Origin: [Mycobacterium] stephanolepidis
GTDB taxonomy: Bacteria > Actinomycetota > Actinomycetes > Mycobacteriales > Mycobacteriaceae
Direction of reading: 5' to 3'
NCBI RefSeq assembly: GCF_002356335.1
Contig: NZ_AP018165.1
Span: forward strand, 2,728,001-2,792,000
DNA: 64,000 nucleotides
Position 1 is the stretch's first letter, and every line of letters begins with the position of its first letter. A program made the translations under genes and the position numbers. The notes beneath the pieces are model-generated. The model did not search any database and was not told the DNA's origin. It saw only the letters and a program-made list of their open reading frames with translations. This document shows positions 62,123 to 64,000 of the stretch, one piece after another.

Positions 62123-63271
62123 TCAGTCCTCCATGAAAGATTCGCCGCGCAGCGCCGCGATCACGTCGGTGGCGTGACCGGCGACAACGGAGTCGCCAAC
62201 GCGCTCAGCAGCCGCATGTAGCGCGGTCCATCGCCCCAGCAGCGCGGAATGGCTGGGCGCGGGATTCCCGAATGCCACAGTCTCGTCGTCGAGATCGACG
62301 TCGATGGTGAAGTACTCGTGCGTGGCGAGCCACACCCACATCAGTCGCGCATCCAGGACGCGTCGCGCGAGTGTCTCGTCGTCGGCCAACCCGGGAGCGA
62401 TCGACGCCACGTCGGAGCGCCACGCTTCGGTCATCGCATCGTCGAGCTCGGCGACTTCCTCGCGTTCGGCGGCCCCGAGGAACTCCGGGTAGACGGTGAG
62501 TGCGTGGGCGATGTCCAGCACGATGTCGCGGAATCCGCCCCATTCGTAGTCAAGAATCCGGACACCATGTTCGGTGACGAGGATATTGTCGGGGGCGACT
62601 TCGGAGGGGCTGAAGGCGCGAACGCCGCCCTTTCCGAAAAGTTCTGCTGTTTGCTGTAGCCGAGAAATCAGAGTCGGCGGCACCTCGAGGGCGTACTCGC
62701 TTCTCAGGATCTGCTGCAGTGGGTCGATGGTTTCAGCCCCGCCGATACGCTGCTGCGACGGGTCGACATCGGTCTTCTTCACATCGACGCGCCTGAGCAG
62801 TGCAGCAAAGTCGCCTTCTCGGCCTACGGTGGCTACGTGCATCCGCCCCAGGGCTTGCGCCCACGCCATCAGCGCGTGGTTGATCGCAGCACGATTACGC
62901 TCCGCCAGTAGCTCCGACATGGTCGGCGCGGAACCCAGATCGGTAAGCACGATGAGTCGTTCGGCAATGGAGTAGGCAACCAGCTCGGGGCCGGGCCGAT
63001 GCTTGGCCGTCAAGGAGTTTGCGAACTGATACGACACAACCTCGCGGAGCACGGCGGCCTCGGATCCCCCTTCGGGGACCTGCTTGATCACCATGGACTT
63101 GGGCAACGCGAAAGGGTTCTGCACCGCGCGCACCCGAAGGACGATCGCAGGCCCGCTGCCACCGAGATCTTCGGGTTCGGCCAACGTGACGGTTGCCCCT
63201 GCACGCTTGGAGAGCAACTCCTCGGCTGTGGCGATAACCTGCGCGACGGGGTCTGCCAATAGTGTCGTCAT
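62123..63271 (-). CDS. Aminoglycoside-phosphotransferase-fold protein with altered catalytic loop
   Basis: The 382-residue cytosolic protein has the protein-kinase-like APH fold: an N-lobe to about 110 and the metal-binding DYEWGGFRD (Asp241). The catalytic loop that usually reads HxDxxxxN is PSEVAPDN here (222-229), so His is Pro and the base Asp is Glu, while the Asn is kept. Activity may be changed or lost. The true substrate is unknown; resistance should not be assumed. A TATAAA at 63293-63298 (reverse strand) and GAGG before the ATG give a leadered promoter. It is divergent from a TetR gene 138 nt away. Confidence 0.8.
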   Translation of the reverse strand: MTTLLADPVAQVIATAEELLSKRAGATVTLAEPEDLGGSGPAIVLRVRAVQNPFALPKSMVIKQVPEGGSEAAVLREVVSYQFANSLTAKHRPGPELVAYSIAERLIVLTDLGSAPTMSELLAERNRAAINHALMAWAQALGRMHVATVGREGDFAALLRRVDVKKTDVDPSQQRIGGAETIDPLQQILRSEYALEVPPTLISRLQQTAELFGKGGVRAFSPSEVAPDNILVTEHGVRILDYEWGGFRDIVLDIAHALTVYPEFLGAAEREEVAELDDAMTEAWRSDVASIAPGLADDETLARRVLDARLMWVWLATHEYFTIDVDLDDETVAFGNPAPSHSALLGRWTALHAAAERVGDSVVAGHATDVIAALRGESFMED

Positions 63272-63290
63272 TACCGCCTCACCTTACCTC

Positions 63291-63303
63291 GTCTTTATAA
63301 GAC
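63291..63303. promoter_or_regulatory. Palindrome over the -10 region of the phosphotransferase-fold gene
   Basis: GTCTT-TAT-AAGAC has 5-bp arms and includes the TATAAA -10 of the reverse-strand gene. A regulator binding here would block its promoter. Confidence 0.45.
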
Positions 63304-63385
63304 TGTGGGGCGGCACACATTCCTCCCGGTATTCACATCCACGCATTTGCCGATCAACGCGGCGGGTATTGCCCTTGCGCGTCCT

Positions 63386-63418
63386 GACCGATCGGTCTAA
63401 TTTAAGACCATGCGGTCT
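63386..63418. promoter_or_regulatory. Twin GACC-N4-GGTC operators flanking the -10 and covering the start codon of the terminal TetR gene
   Basis: GACC-GATC-GGTC (63386-63397) is a perfect 12-bp palindrome. AGACC-ATGC-GGTCT (63405-63418) has the same core and contains the ATG start codon. TAATTT (63398-63403), the -10 hexamer, lies between them and ends six nucleotides before the ATG. The layout suits tight autorepression of a leaderless gene. Confidence 0.7.
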
Positions 63419-64000
63419 GAAGAGGCGTTGACGTTCACAGAACGCGCCCGACGAGCACAGATAGTGGCCGGCGCCATCGAGGTGCTCGCCGCCGCGGGTT
63501 ACCCGCAGACGTCGCTGGCAAAAATCGCCGAACACGTCGGGGTGGCCAAGAGCGCAGTGCTGTATCACTTCACGTCGAAAACCGAGGTCATCGAATCCGT
63601 GATGGTCGACGTCTTTAGCCGGGCGGCCACCTCGATCGTGCCTGCCGTACACGCAGAGTCCACCGCGACCGCACGCCTCGCCACCTACATCAGAGCCAAC
63701 ATCGCGTTCATCGTGAGCAATCGGGTGTCCGCGATAGCCCTCTTGGAGATCATCACCGGCTACCGCAGCGACGATGGCCTCCGGTTCGACCAGGCCGCAT
63801 CCGACACAGAACCGCCCGCCGAGTTCGCCGCCATGGACCCCGAGGCGATCTTCGTCGACGGCATCGCGACCGGCGAGTTCCAGCGGGTGTCACCCCGGTT
63901 CATGAAGAACGCCCTGCGAGCCGCGCTGGATGGCGCGGTGTGGGAGTTGGGCCGCGACGCGGATTACGACGCGATCGGATACGGGGAGCAACTGGTCGAC
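63410..64000 (+). CDS. TetR family regulator, 3' end outside window
   Basis: The first 197 residues are visible. The TetR helix-turn-helix (about 12-58) reads GAIEVLAAAGYPQTSLAKIAEHVGVAKSAVLYHFTSKTEVIE, with the strict YHFTSK signature. The rest is a helical ligand domain. The leaderless start is set by TAATTT six nucleotides upstream, and its own operator-like palindromes cover the ATG. Divergence from the phosphotransferase-fold gene suggests it controls both. The C terminus is cut by the window end. Confidence 0.9.
   Translation, partial: MRSEEALTFTERARRAQIVAGAIEVLAAAGYPQTSLAKIAEHVGVAKSAVLYHFTSKTEVIESVMVDVFSRAATSIVPAVHAESTATARLATYIRANIAFIVSNRVSAIALLEIITGYRSDDGLRFDQAASDTEPPAEFAAMDPEAIFVDGIATGEFQRVSPRFMKNALRAALDGAVWELGRDADYDAIGYGEQLVD

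Overview
The window is about 64 kb of high-GC actinobacterial chromosome from a rapid-growing mycobacterium. It most resembles the Mycobacteroides abscessus/chelonae group. The evidence is the MspA-type porins, the mycobacterial integration host factor gene (mihF), the lprG-p55 pair, the gene order, and many GTG or leaderless starts. This is inferred from gene content recalled from memory, not from a database search.

Layout. 0-1.6 kb: riboflavin genes ribBA (cut by the window edge) and ribC. 1.6-8.3 kb: an envelope block with a secreted protein, two tandem MspA-family porins, a proline-rich secreted protein, a metNIQ-type methionine ABC transporter (reverse strand) and a secreted trypsin-like protease. 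8.4-10.7 kb: lprG-p55 (lipoprotein and efflux pump). 10.6-17.5 kb: ribD, rpe, rsmB, fmt, a TetR regulator and priA. 17.5-24.2 kb: a lipase/esterase, then a pyrimidine/hydantoin catabolic operon (beta-ureidopropionase-like amidohydrolase, dihydropyrimidinase, LLM flavin/F420 oxidoreductase, NCS1 permease) and a divergent steroid 5-alpha-reductase-like membrane protein. 24.2-28.2 kb: metK, coaBC, rpoZ, gmk, mihF. 28.5-29.9 kb: an acyltransferase-3 membrane protein. 29.9-38.6 kb: the de novo pyrimidine operon pyrR-pyrB-pyrC-(membrane protein)-carA-carB-pyrF, whose leader carries a PyrR-binding loop over the ribosome-binding site. 38.7-42.7 kb: accessory genes (beta-lactamase-like hydrolase, methyltransferase, a DUF4259 gene with a partial paralogue, a deazaflavin-dependent nitroreductase-like protein). 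42.7-48.8 kb: nusB, efp, pepQ and the shikimate genes aroQ, aroB, aroK, aroC, with a small B-4DMT membrane protein. 48.9-51.9 kb: a prepilin peptidase, trans-aconitate methyltransferase, a TetR regulator and an AurF-like diiron oxygenase. 52-60.2 kb: aroE, mltG, ruvX, alaS, a small secreted protein, rarA and a DUF3097 gene. 60.4-64 kb: an accessory end with a seven-helix MAB_1171c-type membrane protein, an ImmA/IrrE-family metallopeptidase, an aminoglycoside-phosphotransferase-fold protein and a TetR regulator cut by the window end.

Most of the window is housekeeping metabolism: riboflavin, one-carbon/methionine/SAM, pyrimidine, shikimate, translation and peptidoglycan. Genes are densely packed. 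Operons often show 1, 4 or 8 nt overlaps, and several convergent pairs overlap at their 3' ends. At least a dozen genes show a TANNNT-like -10 element 6-7 nt before the start codon, the arrangement expected for leaderless mycobacterial mRNAs. The features most worth a second look are a copper-repressor-like palindrome upstream of the porin pair, the metallopeptidase/membrane-protein pair at 60.4-62.0 kb, the DUF4259 partial duplication, the pyrimidine cluster that lacks a conventional dihydropyrimidine dehydrogenase, and the terminal TetR gene whose operator-like palindromes flank and cover its own start codon.
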